A stretch of 64,000 bases of DNA from Deroplatys truncata (lineage: Eukaryota > Arthropoda > Insecta > Mantodea > Mantidae), in contig CM060989.1 in the NCBI GenBank assembly GCA_030765065.1, positions 33,285,501-33,349,500 of the forward strand. Direction: 5' to 3'. Every line of letters begins with the position of its first letter. Positions within the stretch are counted from its first letter, which is position 1. The notes beneath the pieces are model-generated. The model saw only the letters and a program-made list of their open reading frames with translations, did no database searches and was not told where the DNA came from. This document shows, in pieces, positions 20,603 to 31,194 of the stretch. The translations under genes and the position numbers were made by a program.

Positions 20603-21025
20603 TTAACCAACATTTATTCTGCTAATATTATTTCTGAACTGCTTTAAGGTCAGAGGACAGCCCTGAAAGGCTGCTACAGGCAATTCATTCCATTCCTCAA
20701 TGGTTCTATTAACAAAAGAAAATTTTCCCACGTCGGTTCTGCACTTTCTACCCCTAATTTTAAACAGATGATCGTTTCGACCATAGTGTGCTGGATTCTC
20801 TAACCTTTCTCTAACATCCGCCCAAGCATTTGAACCAGTATAAGCTTTAAATAACGCAACTAATCTATGTTTTTTACGCCTAACTTTTAGCGGTTCCCAT
20901 TCATTCTCTTCACCTTTTGTAAACCCAAAATCTTTACCTCTCCTTATGAATTTTATAGCCCTTCTCTGCACTTTTTCTAAGGAATCAATCTGATTGACTC
21001 TGTATGGGTCCCAACATGCATATAT
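20603..21025 (-). pseudogene. CR1-like reverse transcriptase, C-terminal 140 codons
   Basis: One open frame reads CWDPYRVNQIDSLEKVQRRA, then LKVRRKKHRL.ALFKAYTG, a spacer, and the closing block FSFVNRTIEEWNELPVA with FRNNI before the stop. This order (WDP..., LE.VQRRA, L..RR...RL, F..R...WN.LP) is the usual end of the CR1/Jockey/L2 reverse-transcriptase ORF. The frame is intact over this part, but catalytic domains lie upstream and are missing. Confidence 0.8.
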
Positions 21026-21049
21026 TCAGATCTTAATTATTGTATATTT

Positions 21050-21125
21050 CAGAGATGGCCAGCTACCCGGGTGTTGGGAGCCACATTTTGAGGGAAGAGT
21101 TTGGAAAGAGCTGCACATATTTTTC
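21050..21125 (+). repeat. Possible hAT terminal fragment
   Basis: CAGAGATGGCCAGC resembles the YAGRGNTGG-type starts of many hAT termini. There is no partner end and no 8-bp duplication, so this is weak. Confidence 0.3.
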
Positions 21126-21139
21126 AAGGTTGAAGGTGA

Positions 21140-21425
21140 ATTTATACCGAGTGGGGTGACTTAGGCGGTAACGACTGTGGCCCGGGTTCAAACCTCCGGG
21201 GTCAACCAATCTGACCTGAGGTTTTTTCGCGGTATTCCTCGATCGCTAGGCGAATGCTGTATTGGATAATTTGATCCGGAATTTTCCAATCATTCCTTTG
21301 ATCAATACATTTCATTTCCTTCTTCTTCGCCGATGTACCAGGCATTGGACTGATCACCCATCCTGGATATGCTATGATCTAGAGTTTGCTTGCTCCTCGA
21401 CAGGCTACTGACCCAAAGCGTTGGC
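21140..21425 (+). repeat. SINE-c-like fragment
   Basis: GGTAACGAC, then GGTTCAAACCTCCGGGG (B box) and GAGGTTTTTTCGCGGTATTC, CGATCGCTAGGCGAATGCTG. This parallels the head and first body block of SINE-c (45.7 kb copy has GGCGAATGCTGGAGC). The second half is diverged. Confidence 0.55.
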
Positions 21426-21511
21426 TTGTAAGTTCTACAAATAGAAGGGTAATCCGTTAAAGAAGGAGAAGAAATGTGAACTCTTTGAAGGTCGTAGAGA
21501 GATGTAATTAA

Positions 21512-23283
21512 AAAATCTGATGTGTTGCACTCACATGACTTTTTCTACTCTTGTACAAACTATTTTTACAAACGCTTATACTCCACATGCATCATGTTAA
21601 TCGAGATGTTAATCTTATTGCTAATTTTCTTGTAGATGCAAGGGGAATTGCTAGGCTTTAAGCGATAGTCAAATGTTTTAAGAGCTGGTCGCTATGTGGA
21701 GTATTCCATTCTTTTTGTATGTCCAGGACATAAAAAAACGAATAACGAATTCCCATTTGAGAAAAAGTATAAGCATTGGAACATTTAAACAAATAACAAG
21801 GAATATCTCAGAAATGGTTCACTGGACAAAAACTAAAAAATGTATATAATATAAATTGTGTGATTTAACGAGTTCTACATTTTTTGTGTAGTAAAACTTT
21901 GTCTATCTCTTACAGTTTACCAGTTATGCAAGCCATTCAGAATGAAGGGGACTTTTGGGGACATTCCCAGAAAATTCAATATATACATTTCATTTGTCAT
22001 AAAAATGTCTTAAGTATATGGCATTTTAATCAAAATAGTTAGAGCCATTTTTTAGAAAATCAAAATTTTCGAAAAATGTTCCATGTAAAGGATAGTCAGT
22101 GTTGGGGAATTTTTCTTGAAAATCTTCGTGTTGCATCTTCGAAAGATACTGTACCCAAATACCAAGTTTGGTATTTATCCAACTTTTCGTTTTTGAGTTA
22201 TGCTGTTCACAGTCAAACACAGGGAGCATTTTTACTTTCTCTACTACGTATAGTAAGCAGGGGAAGTATTGTATTCCACCCAAAAATTCGATACCGAGAT
22301 TTCACCGGAAATACATGTTTTGAGACCCCCTGAATCCAAAAAAAGCATTTTTGGAAACATGTCCGTGTGTCTGTCTGTGTGTGTGTCTGTGTGTGTGTGT
22401 GTGTGTGTCTGTCTGTGTGTGTGTGTGTCTGTGAACATCATAACTCAGAAACGAACAGTCGGATAAACACCAAACTTGGTATTTAGGTTCAGTATCTTCC
22501 AAGGATGCGACACGAAGGTTTTCAAGAAAATCCCCCCACCCCAGAGTACCCTTTACATGGAATATTTTCGAAAATTTTAATTTTCTCAAAAATGGCTCTA
22601 ACGATTTTGATTAAAATATCATATGTTTAAGATATTTTTATGACAAATAAAATGTATATCTTGAATTTTCTGGGAATGTCTCCAAAAGTATTCTTTATTG
22701 TGAACGACTTTTGCATAACTGGTAAACCATAAGAGATAGACAAAATTTTACTACACAAAAATGTAGATCGCATTAAAATACACAATTTATGTCATATACA
22801 TTTTTTTTAGTGAACCATTTTCGAGATATTGCTTGTTATTCCCTTAAATTTTTCAATACTTATTTTCTCAAATGGGAATTCGTTATTCATTTTTTTTTGT
22901 CTTGGATATGCAAAGAGTTATAATCTGTGGCAAAGGGAATGGTGCTGCACCTAGCAACCAGCTATTAAGAGATATGTATGTGCTTAAAGGCTACTGTATT
23001 TCTATATTGCCCTTGTAAATATATATTCCCCTTTCATCTACAAGAAAATTAGCAATAATATAGAGTCTACAAATGTTTATCTCGATTAACATGAAGTAGA
23101 TGGAGAATAAGCGTTTGTAAAAATAGTTTGTACAAGAATAGAGAAAGTCATGTGAGTATAACACATCAGATTTTTTATTCAGGGGTCCTCAAAAGATGTA
23201 TTTCCGGCGAAGTCCTGATATCAAATTTTTTGATGGAATGCAATACTCCCCCTTCTTACTATACGTAGTACAGAAAGTAAAAA
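21512..23283 (+). repeat. R1 copy, forward, split by a reverse R1
   Basis: The forward R1 starts TCTGATGTGTTGCACTCAC and runs to GGAGCATTTTT at 22226. It resumes at about 23175 with ATTCAGGGGTCCTCAAAAG and ends TACGTAGTACAGAAAGTAAA. The reverse R1 22227-23174 fills the gap. Confidence 0.85.
22227..23174 (-). repeat. R1 copy, reverse, nested in the preceding R1
   Basis: Begins ACTTTCTCTACTACGTATAG, ends AGTATAACACATCAGA plus T run. (GT)n tract at 22366-22432. One of the better preserved copies, with an extra segment after GGAATGGTGCTGC. Confidence 0.88.
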
Positions 23284-23399
23284 ACAGCAGCAAAAATTAT
23301 ATTTATTCACAAACTCACAACACATCATTATTATTGTAGCACACTATAAACATTTGTATAACTCCCACAAATTACAAAACATTTTGTTAACATAAACTT

Positions 23400-23560
23400 T
23401 TTCTACTGTCCACTTTGCTTGCTAATTGCTTGAAATCTGGTAGGCGGTTCTCAAGAGTTAATTAAGTGTACATCAGTTAGAACAGCTCGATGCTTAGATT
23501 TAACGAACCTGGTCATTAAATACAATGACTCACAGGAATAGCTTGTCTCAAAAATGCAAA
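23400..23560 (-). pseudogene. hAT transposase C-terminal fragment
   Basis: The minus strand reads ICIFETSYSCESLYLMTRFV then KSKHRAVLTDVHL, a stop, and QAISKQSGQ. The S-CES-L...KSK.R..LTD.HL pattern is the C-terminal dimerisation region of hAT transposases of the ZBED5/GTF2IRD2 type. Upstream protein is not recognisable, and frames are broken. Confidence 0.65.
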
Positions 23561-23699
23561 TCAGTCTTTTTGCACTGTTTTATATTTGGATACCTTTGCT
23601 CTAGAACCTACTTTCAAAATTCAAACACGTACACCCACTTTCTTTCAACTGTTTTAATCCCTGGAAAATCCGAGAAAACAAACAATTTTCAGTTTAGCC

Positions 23700-23765
23700 T
23701 CAGAATTTTAGAGCCACATGAGAATTTAGAAGAGCTGCATGCGGCTCGCGAGCCAGGGTTTGGCC
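23700..23765. repeat. Possible hAT end
   Basis: GAAGAGCTGCATGCGGCTCG followed by CGAGCCAGGGTTTGGCCA resembles the palindromic GGCTCGCGAGCC subterminal sequence of Charlie-like hAT elements. It lies beyond the N-terminal side of the hAT fragment at 23400-23560, as the far end of an internally deleted element would. Confidence 0.45.
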
Positions 23766-24020
23766 ATATATAATAATGTACAGAGGCTTTTGCATCTTCG
23801 TTGCTAAGAGGAAATAATATCACAAAATGGTTTCATCTTCTGTCCATAAGCCACGGCAACTTGGAATACCCATTTTACATCATTGCTATTATTGATACGT
23901 GTGCCATAATGAGTCAATTATGCACGATATTGTGTACAGTAACGTTTATAGTGATAGGGTTGCATAAAATAAACCTATGTTCCTTTAGCATTTGTGTGAA
24001 ACAACTCGCAAATGTTTTCA
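23757..24020 (+). repeat. Dispersed repeat R3, second half
   Basis: TTTTGCATCTTCGTTGCT, ATCACAAAATGGTTTCATCT, AGCCACGGCAACTTGGAATA and GGGTTGCATAAAAT are shared with 3550-3770 and inverted 35290-35560. Confidence 0.65.
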
Positions 24021-24060
24021 ATACGAGCTTCACATGCATGCTGGGGTGGTCCTTAAAGTA

Positions 24061-25259
24061 CGAGGGCTGACCTAACAAAGAAATCACAAAAATTTTGAGA
24101 AAAAACATCTTTATTTCTCTACATAGTATCCTTTCAGCTCGATACACCTTTCCCAGCGATGTTCAGTAACTTCCATACCCTGTTTATAGTGGGAACCGTC
24201 GAGTTCTGCAAAATAACCATCAACTGCAAACTCCACCTCTTCATTGCTGGCAAATCTCGTACCATCAAGCCATTTCTTCAACTTTGGAAACAGAAAATAA
24301 TCAGAGGGGGCTAAGTCTGGCGAATAGGGTGCATGAGGAAGCAATTCGAACTTTAACTCATTGAATTTGACCATGGCGATAATGGCTGTGTGAACTGGTG
24401 CATTGTATGGATGAAACAGAACTTTCTTTTTCGCTAAATGCGGCCGTTTTTGCTTGATTTCATCATTCAAATGCTGCAATAACTTTGTATAATACTCGCC
24501 ATTGATTGCTTTTCCTTTTTGAAAATAATCAATGAAAATTATTCCACACACATTCCACAAAACCGACGCCATGACCTTGCCTGCAGATGGAACTGTCTTC
24601 GCCTTCTTTGGAGCCGATTCTCCCCTTTCAATCCACTGTTTTGGCTATCTCAGGTGTGAAGTGATGGACCCAAGTTTCATCCATGTTTATGAATCGAGGC
24701 AAAAACTCGGCTTTATTGCAGCGAAACATCGCCAAACACTCGACTGAAACATCCTCATGACGCTGCTTTTGTTCCATTGTGAGTAAACGCAGCACCCATC
24801 ATGCGCACAGCTTTCTCATGTCTAAATTTTCAGTTAGTATGCGATGTACAGCACTTTTTGAAATGCCTGCGATGTCAGCTAGCTCGCACACTTTCAGTCG
24901 ACGGTCATCCAATACCATTTTGTGGCTTTTCTTCACAATTTCTGGCGTGGTCAGCTCATTTGGTCGACCACTGCGTTGTTCGTCTTGGCAGCTCGTACGG
25001 CCTCATTTAAACTCTGCCACCCAATATTTTACTGTTGTAAACGAAGGAGCAGACTCCCCCAGAGTAGAATCTAGCGCAGCTTTAATATTAGTTGGACTAA
25101 GACCTTTCAAATGAAAGTATTGTATCACATAACGACGGCCAGTTTTATCCCTGTTTACAAATTCGCTGAGAGAGTTCACTATTGATGGCTGCCAAACAAT
25201 TACTAAACAATGTAGCATCGTCAAGGTAGTCAGGTCAGCTACTTCTGGGACTGCTCTCG
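24061..25259 (-). mobile_element. Mariner element MLE-2 (same family as MLE-1)
   Basis: TA at 24059-24060 and 25260-25261. The termini start CGAGGGCTG and end CTCTCG. The left TIR lacks about 20 bp relative to MLE-1 (GTCCCAGAAGTACC missing). Inside is a decayed mariner transposase on the minus strand. Confidence 0.9.
24111..25224 (-). pseudogene. Mariner transposase, broken
   Basis: The first 73 codons (25003-25224) match MLE-1's start and end at a TGA where a CGA would continue. Mid-protein pieces are readable around 24790-25000. An 8-bp deletion near the first catalytic Asp region (after HHFTPEI) shifts the frame. The last 153 codons (24111-24572) are open and keep the final catalytic block SPDLAPSDYFLFPKLKKWL and the C terminus. 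In the second block FHPYNAPVH has replaced the HQDNAP motif, so that catalytic Asp is lost. Confidence 0.85.
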
Positions 25260-25261
25260 TA

Positions 25262-25872
25262 TGTAGTTGTGTCCACGGAGCGTTGGATCAGGGAACACGA
25301 TTTCAAAAGTTTGCAATAGTTTTCTTAAGAATGTTATCACATCTATGTGTCATCCGAAAATATCATCAGTAAACAGACTAACTCTCCTTCACAGATAAGC
25401 CACAAAATCAGTTCGTTCCAAACTCTTTTGCAATGTTTTCATAACAAGGCACTTTTGATGTCCTGTTAACAAGCGCAACAATGTATTGACGAAACTTTTT
25501 CGCGGGTATGCCTATCTTCACATAAAATAAATGTAATCTACGTGTTTCATTGAAATTACAATAGCCTCTGAAACTTTACAGAAATAGGCTTGTCTGTCAT
25601 GTTTTAATACCACACAATGCATATGTTCAATTAATTCCGCTGGAGTATTTATACGTCCTTTGAATGGGTAACTCTAAAAGCTTCAGTGGGCTCGCACCAC
25701 TAAAACGTTGAGTATTTCTACAATAGAACGAACCAATATCCAGATAGTGTGACTTTAACACTACCTCTGAAAAGCACAGTTGAAATGATGTAAAGAAACA
25801 TTTTAACACACTGTTCTTCACTGAAACAAATGCTACAGTACATTGTGCAATTCAAAACCAATTGAAGAAACA
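25262..25872. other. No recognised feature
   Basis: About 600 bp lie between two mariner elements. Short frames lack motifs, and no internal repeat was found. Confidence 0.5.
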
Positions 25873-25874
25873 TA

Positions 25875-26935
25875 CGAGGGCGGGTTGATAAGTCAGTGAT
25901 TTTTTTAAAGAAAATATCAAATTTTTCCAAAAAAAATCGATTTTATTTCTCAACATAGTCTCCTTTCAATTCCATACACGTTGTTCAACGTTTCTCCATT
26001 TTTAAACCCTTTTCCAAAAAAATATGATTTTTCGAAGTCTGCAAAATATGAGGTTTCTGCCATGTGTTCACTGGACGTGAATTTCTCCCCAGCGAGCCAA
26101 TTTTTCAGGTTTGCGAAGAGGAAGAAGTCGTCAAATCTTGAGAATATAGTGGGTGAGGTAGCAGTTCGTGGCCCAATTCCACAAATTTCGCAATGGCAAT
26201 GGCTGACTTGTGTGCGGATGCATTATCCTGGTGAAAGAGAACCTTCTTCTTCAGCAAATGTAGTCGTTTCTTTAATAATTTCTTGTGAAACTGATCCAGC
26301 ATTGTGGCATAATATGAATCTGTGATCGTTTTACCCTTTTCCAGGTAGTGGATGTCTATTATCCCTTGTGAATCCCAAAAGACAGCTGCCATGATTTTTC
26401 CTGCCGACGGAATTGGTTACGCTTTCTTTGGAGCAGGTTCGCCGAAGGAAATCCACTGATTTGATTGTTGTTTGGTTTCACTTTGATAGTAATGGATCCA
26501 AGTTTCATCAACCGTGATACAACGCCGCGAAACTCATTTGAATTGCCCTGGAACATGTTCAAACATCCCTGTGAAATGGTCACACGATTCCGCTTGTTCT
26601 CAACTGTGAGCATCGCGGCATCCATCTTGCTAACAGCTTTCTCATACCCAAAAAATTCGTACAGAATGTTATACATCTGTTGACTTGAGATGTTTACGGT
26701 CTTGGCTATCTCACGGATTTTCACTCCCATTTCTTCTGTTGTGACCTCAAAAGACCGTCCTGTGCGCACGGCATCTCTTGTGCTCCAACGGTCACATCGA
26801 AATTCTGTAAACCACTTGTGAACCATGCCATGTGATGGAGCAGAGTCCCCATAATACTTTTTCAGCTTTTTGTACGTTTCCTTCACTGTGATTAGAAAGC
26901 CATTTCTCCTCAAAGCCATCATCAATCCGCCCTCG
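25875..26935 (-). mobile_element. Mariner element MLE-4, different subfamily (1061 bp)
   Basis: TA at 25873-25874 and 26936-26937. The ends read CGAGGGCGGGTTGAT and ATCAATCCGCCCTCG, a 15-bp near-perfect inverted pair. Its transposase differs clearly from MLE-1 to MLE-3. It is shorter than a complete mariner, consistent with internal losses. Confidence 0.9.
25990..26925 (-). pseudogene. Mariner transposase (second subfamily), degenerate
   Basis: The first 188 codons (26359-26925) begin MMMALRRNGFLI and hold the helix-turn-helix and the clamp up to NMFQGNSNEF; then the frame shifts. MAAVFWDSQGII begins a second frame (26105-26392) with FHQDNASAH, the second catalytic Asp. The third block is broken: YSQDL is followed by a short deletion, and DFFLFANLKNWL continues in another frame. 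The first catalytic block is not readable in frame. Confidence 0.85.
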
Positions 26936-26953
26936 TATTGATAAGAAAATATT

Positions 26954-27817
26954 TAGGGAGGGTGGGAGCTAAAGGCAAAATGGTAGAAAGGGCAATCAAA
27001 TACTGATTCAGAATAAAGCTACTAGAGGAAAATGATAAACTAAAGCAATTCTTGGTTGTACAGGAGAAAATAGGGAGAAAAGAAACTTGGATGCACAATA
27101 TACAGACAACATTGGAAGAATTATGAATGTTTGAAACATGGGCAGAAAGAAATAACAAAAGTAAGGCTTTCTGGAAAGAAATTAGAACAAGAGTGGAGGA
27201 TATTGAAAAGCAAGAAATTATAAGTAGCTTCAAGGAAAAAAAGATCATGAATATATCATACATATTTTAAAACGGAATGGGGAAAAGAAAGATACATCGA
27301 AGTATGCCACAAAGACACCAGGATGGGGTATGCATGGACGATGACAGGTGTAATGAATTTAAGTCGTCTAACAGGGAGAAGAAGGGGGGAGAGAGGTACT
27401 AAATGTAATGGATTGCATGACAATTGGCATTATATTCTGGAACGCGAGGACATGGATAAGGGAAGAGAGAATTTAATACTAGAGAAAAGAAACAAATTAC
27501 CAATAGAGCTAAAAGTTAGAAACATTTTTAATACAAGATCAAATTAATATATGGAGAAAGCAGGAAAATATGTAGGAAAAATTAGGTTAAAGTGGTTAAA
27601 AGAGACGTGAAGCAATTTGGAGAAGATACGGAAAAAGGGTAACAAAGCAAAGAAGTAAATAGTGGATAATTATACTTCCCCATTATATATATATATATTT
27701 ATATATATAACAGAATGTTAAATATAAGGGAAAGAGAAATAATAATCAACTTCATTGTATTATAAACAATGTATAAATTGCATGCGAGTACAAAGCAGAC
27801 AATAAATCATTCATTCA
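26954..27817 (+). mobile_element. RTE-like LINE, 3' end, copy B (5'-truncated)
   Basis: Flanked by about 13 bp ATAAGAAAAT(A/G)TT at 26941-26953 and 27818-27830. Content matches copy A (7105-7862, inverted): EDIEKQEIISSFKEK, FKTEWGKERYIEVCHK, GLHDNWHYILEREDMDKGRE and a 3' UTR ending in AATCATTCATTCA. A unique insert of about 60 bp follows EVCHK, and CHRC is lost. It lies 3 bp from the TA of MLE-4. Confidence 0.8.
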
Positions 27818-27830
27818 ATAAGAAAATGTT

Positions 27831-28140
27831 AAGCTCAACGCACTATATAGGTTAGGAAGGACTGGATTCAGTGTCACGGCTACGGTGATTACATTTGCCT
27901 TGAACTTGACAAGATCTGACTTTCACCTTTACCTTGATTATACCGCGCTGCTTCGCTGTCCTGTATCTTGGAGATAAATATTCAGTATGTACGAATGAGT
28001 TATTGTAATCCTGAAGGACGTGTTTCCAATCGCTATCTAAAATACTGTACATGATTCAAGTCTTATGTGATTTCCTGTTTATCTTAAATATGACTGGGAA
28101 AGAAGACAGCAAATGTTTGGATTTTGGAGCGGTAAAATTC
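27831..28140. other. No recognised feature
   Basis: About 310 bp without ORF or match in the window. Confidence 0.5.
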
Positions 28141-28316
28141 AATTAATCGGAGAACTTTCGGAAGGGTAGTAAAGCCGGTTGTCCCGTGTCGTAGAGTTAC
28201 GGCACGTAAAAGAACCTCAAGCCTGATAAAGAGGCCTCTGAACAAAATTACCGGTCTTTCATGCCCAAATAGAATGGGAAGCAAAGGACCACAGCAGTTA
28301 AAGAACTCCCATAAAA

Positions 28317-29140
28317 AATATGATGTGTTACACTCACATGACTTTCTCTACTCTTGTACAAACTATTTATACAAACGCTTATTCTCCATATGCTTCATGT
28401 TAATCGAGATATCGAGATGTTAATGTTATTGCTAATTTTTTGTAGAAGCAAGGGGAATATGGTAGACTTTAAGCGATAGTCAAATATTTTAAGAGCTGGT
28501 TCCTATGTGGAGTATTCCATTCTCTTTGCATTACCAGGACAAAAAAAAAAGAATAACGAATTTGAGAAAAAGTATTAAGTATTGGAAAATTTAAGGGAAT
28601 AACAAGCAATATCTCGAAAAAAATGTATATGACATAAATAGTGTATTTTAACGCGATCTACATTTTGTGTGTAGTAAAATTTTGTCTATCTCGTATGGTT
28701 TACCAGTTATGCACAATGAAGAATACTTTTGGTGACATTCCCAGAAAATTCGAGATATACATTTCATTTGTCATGAAAATATCTTAAACATATGATATTT
28801 TAATCAAAATCGTTAGAGCCATTTTTGAGAAAATTAAAATTTTCTAAAAATCTTCCACGTCAAGGGTAATCTGGGGTGTGGGATTTTCTTGAAAACATTC
28901 GTGTCGCATCTCTGGAAGATACTGAACCTAAATAACAAGTTTGGTGTTTATCCGACTGTTCGTTTCTGAGTTATGCTGTTCACAGACACACAGACACACA
29001 CACACGGACATGTTTCCGAAAATGCTTTTTTTTTGGATTCAGGGGTCCTCAAAGCATGTATTTCCGGTGAAATCTCGGTATCGAATTTTTGGGTGGAATA
29101 CAATACTTCCCCTACTTACTATACGTAGTAGAGAAAGTAA
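28317..29140 (+). repeat. R1 copy, forward (tandem pair, first)
   Basis: TCTGATG... wording varies (here ATGATGTGTTACACTCACAT) through (CA)n at 28985-29005 to GTAGTAGAGAAAGTAAAA. The next copy follows at once. Confidence 0.85.
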
Positions 29141-29962
29141 AAATCTGATGTGTTACACTCACATAACTTTTACTCTTGTACAAACTATTTTTACAAACGC
29201 TTATTCCCCATATGCTTCATGTTAATCGAGATGTTAATCTTATTGCTAATTTTCTTGTAGATGCAAGGGGAATTGGTAGGTTTTAAGCGATAGTCAAATA
29301 TTTTAAGAGCTGGTTGCTATGTGGAGTATTCCATTCTCTTTGCATTACCAGGACAAAAAAAATGAATAACGAATTTGAGAAAAAGTATTAAATATTGGAA
29401 AATTTAAGGGAATAATAAGCTATATCTCAAAAATGGTTCACTCAACAAAAAAATGTATATGACATAAATTGCGTATTTTAATGCGATCTACATTTTTTGT
29501 GTAGTAAAATTTTGTCTATCTCTTATGGTTTACCAGTTGTGCAAAAGTCGTTCACAATGAATAATACTTTTGGAGACATTCCCAGAAAATTCTAGATATA
29601 CATTTCATTTGTCATGAAAATATCTTATACAGATGATATTTTAATAAAAATGGTTAGAGCTATTTTTGAGAAAATTAAAATTTTCGAAAAATGTTCCATG
29701 TAAAGGGTAGTCTGGGGTGGGGGAATTTTCTTGAAAACTTTCATGTTGCATCTCTGGAAGATATTGAACCTAAATACCAAGTTTGCTGTTTATCCGACTG
29801 TTCGTTTCTGAGTTATGCTGTTCACAGACACTCGGACATGTTTCCAGAAATGCTCTTTTTGAATTCAGGGGTATCAAAACATGTATTTCCGGTGAAATCT
29901 CGGTATCGAATTTTTGGGTGGAATACAATACTTCCCCTACTGACTATACGTAGTAGAGAAAG
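29141..29962 (+). repeat. R1 copy, forward (tandem pair, second)
   Basis: Begins TCTGATGTGTTACACTCACA directly after the A residues of the first copy and ends ACGTAGTAGAGAAAGTA. The CA tract is nearly absent (GACACTCGGACATG). Confidence 0.85.
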
Positions 29963-30002
29963 TAATAAAAACTCAATTTTGGGATCTCCCTAATGCGGAC
30001 CA

Positions 30003-30665
30003 CTAACTTTGCAGCCTGAACCAATCAGCCATTGTTGACAACATGCCCGAGGAATTTTAATATTTTTCCTAACGTCAGCAGTTAGTAAAGCGTCAACTAC
30101 AAAAGCTATGGTTTACGAGTAGTAAATCGATAATTGTAGCATTAACTCATAGCTTTGTTCATTAATACTACGGCTTTATTGTTTTCTACTCCCCACGTGG
30201 GTGAAAACACAGTAGAGGCCGAAAAATGGCTAGACTTATTTCACTGCAAATGTAACAATAGCATGTTTAACAACAATGCATAGCAGAATGAGTAATAATC
30301 ACAAACCAGCGTAGGAGTGTAAAACGTATTCAACAGAGAAATTGTTTATAAACGATAATAAGGTTTGCCATAAAACATACATATTAACTGAAGAGTACAT
30401 ATTTTAAGAAGTAATGTTTAGTGTTTACTCCGCATTAAGATAATAGTGGAATTTAGTGACATTTAATACATGGTGGGTATATGGATATTTCATATTTCTA
30501 TACTGTTCTGTCATGTCAAAATGTGTTTTGAAGTGGTAAATGAATAAATGATTGTGCCTACTTCAATGCTTATCATTACTGATAGTGCCTATTTTGAACC
30601 TCTGTAGTGCCTATTTCCCTGGCAATTTAAAGTTTCTTTTAGCGCCTATAGCGCCGAGCTCAGTA
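30003..30665 (+). repeat. Dispersed repeat R4, copy 2
   Basis: Collinear with the two blocks of 16930-18115 and lacking the central 510 bp. It has the same GTGCCTATT cluster and ends near GCGCCTATAGCGCCGAGCTC. Confidence 0.6.
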
Positions 30666-30751
30666 ATGAAAGCATATCTGCAAACGTATATATGTACGTA
30701 TAATTATGTATTACGTTTTATGCAGTTTTAAGTTACCTGAAATACAAGTGA

Positions 30752-30935
30752 TACAATTTTTACTTTCTCTACTATTTAGCTGCAGAAATAGAGGAAGTGT
30801 TGTATTCAACAAAAAGTCGATACCGAGATTTCACAGGAAATACACGTTTTGAGGCTCACAGAATAAAAAACAGATTTTTAGAAAAAGGCTCGCGCGCGCG
30901 CGTGCGTGTGTGTGTATGTGCGTCTGCATTGCTAT
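30752..30935 (-). repeat. R1 fragment, reverse
   Basis: ACTTTCTCTACTATTTAGC to the microsatellite, which here includes CGCGCGCGCGTGCG. It is truncated after the tract. Confidence 0.7.
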
Positions 30936-31065
30936 TTAACCCGGCATCTTAAAAGGTTCTTGCAACTATTTTCTCTGGGTATGACCTTTTCGTTTTCGAT
31001 TACTATAGATCTCAAGAGATATGAACGTCATAGGCAGAGAAGTTAGAGAGATATCACTGAAAGTA

Positions 31066-31183
31066 CACTACGTGATCAAAAGTATCCGGACACCTGGCTG
31101 AAAATGACGTACAAGTTCGTGGCGCCCTCCATCGGTAATGCTGGAAGTCAATACGGTGTTGGCCCACCCTTAGCCTTGATGAC
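31066..31183 (+). mobile_element. Tc1-like element, terminal fragment
   Basis: After a TA, CACTACGTGATCAAAAGTAT followed by CCGGACACC is a typical Tc1-type terminal start. GTGGCGCCCTCCATCGGTAA and GTTGGCCCACCCTTAGCCTT follow. The rest of the element is absent; a GATA run and R1 sequence begin directly afterwards. Confidence 0.7.
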
Positions 31184-31194
31184 GATAGATAGAT

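Larger units (their letters stand above)
20168..21025 (-). mobile_element. CR1/L2-like LINE 3' end with minisatellite 3' UTR
   Basis: The minus strand carries the end of a reverse-transcriptase ORF (20603-21025). Next come about 80 bp, a run of 19-bp tandem units (20345-20520), GTACCCAATTGCAGAATAAA and a tail of repeated ATAC (20168-20220). A tail of short tandem repeats instead of poly-A is typical of CR1/L2-type LINEs. It is 5'-truncated. Confidence 0.8.
19845..21055 (+). repeat. Dispersed repeat R3, copy 2, split by a LINE
   Basis: 19845-20165 matches R3 copy 1, and the next R3 block (ATATTCAGATCTTAATTATT) appears only at 21026-21050, after the LINE fragment 20168-21025. The break coincides with the LINE's (ATGT)n tail, so the LINE inserted into R3. 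Confidence 0.7.
28141..29985 (+). repeat. SINE-a, 5'-truncated, split by two R1 copies
   Basis: SINE-a body (CGTAAAAGAACCTCAAGCCT, GCCTCTGAACAAAATTACCG) spans 28141-28316. Its tail resumes at 29963 with ATAAAAACTCAATTTT. The motif ATAAAAA is present on both sides of the R1 pair, apparently a target duplication. The tRNA head is missing. Confidence 0.75.

Noticed and set aside
22244..22589. Frames with His-Thr repeats, also at 33.2, 39.6, 49.9, 50.5 and 51.6 kb
   Set aside because: Translation of R1 and its (CA)n tract. The same frames recur in every R1 copy, in both orientations, with no codon bias.
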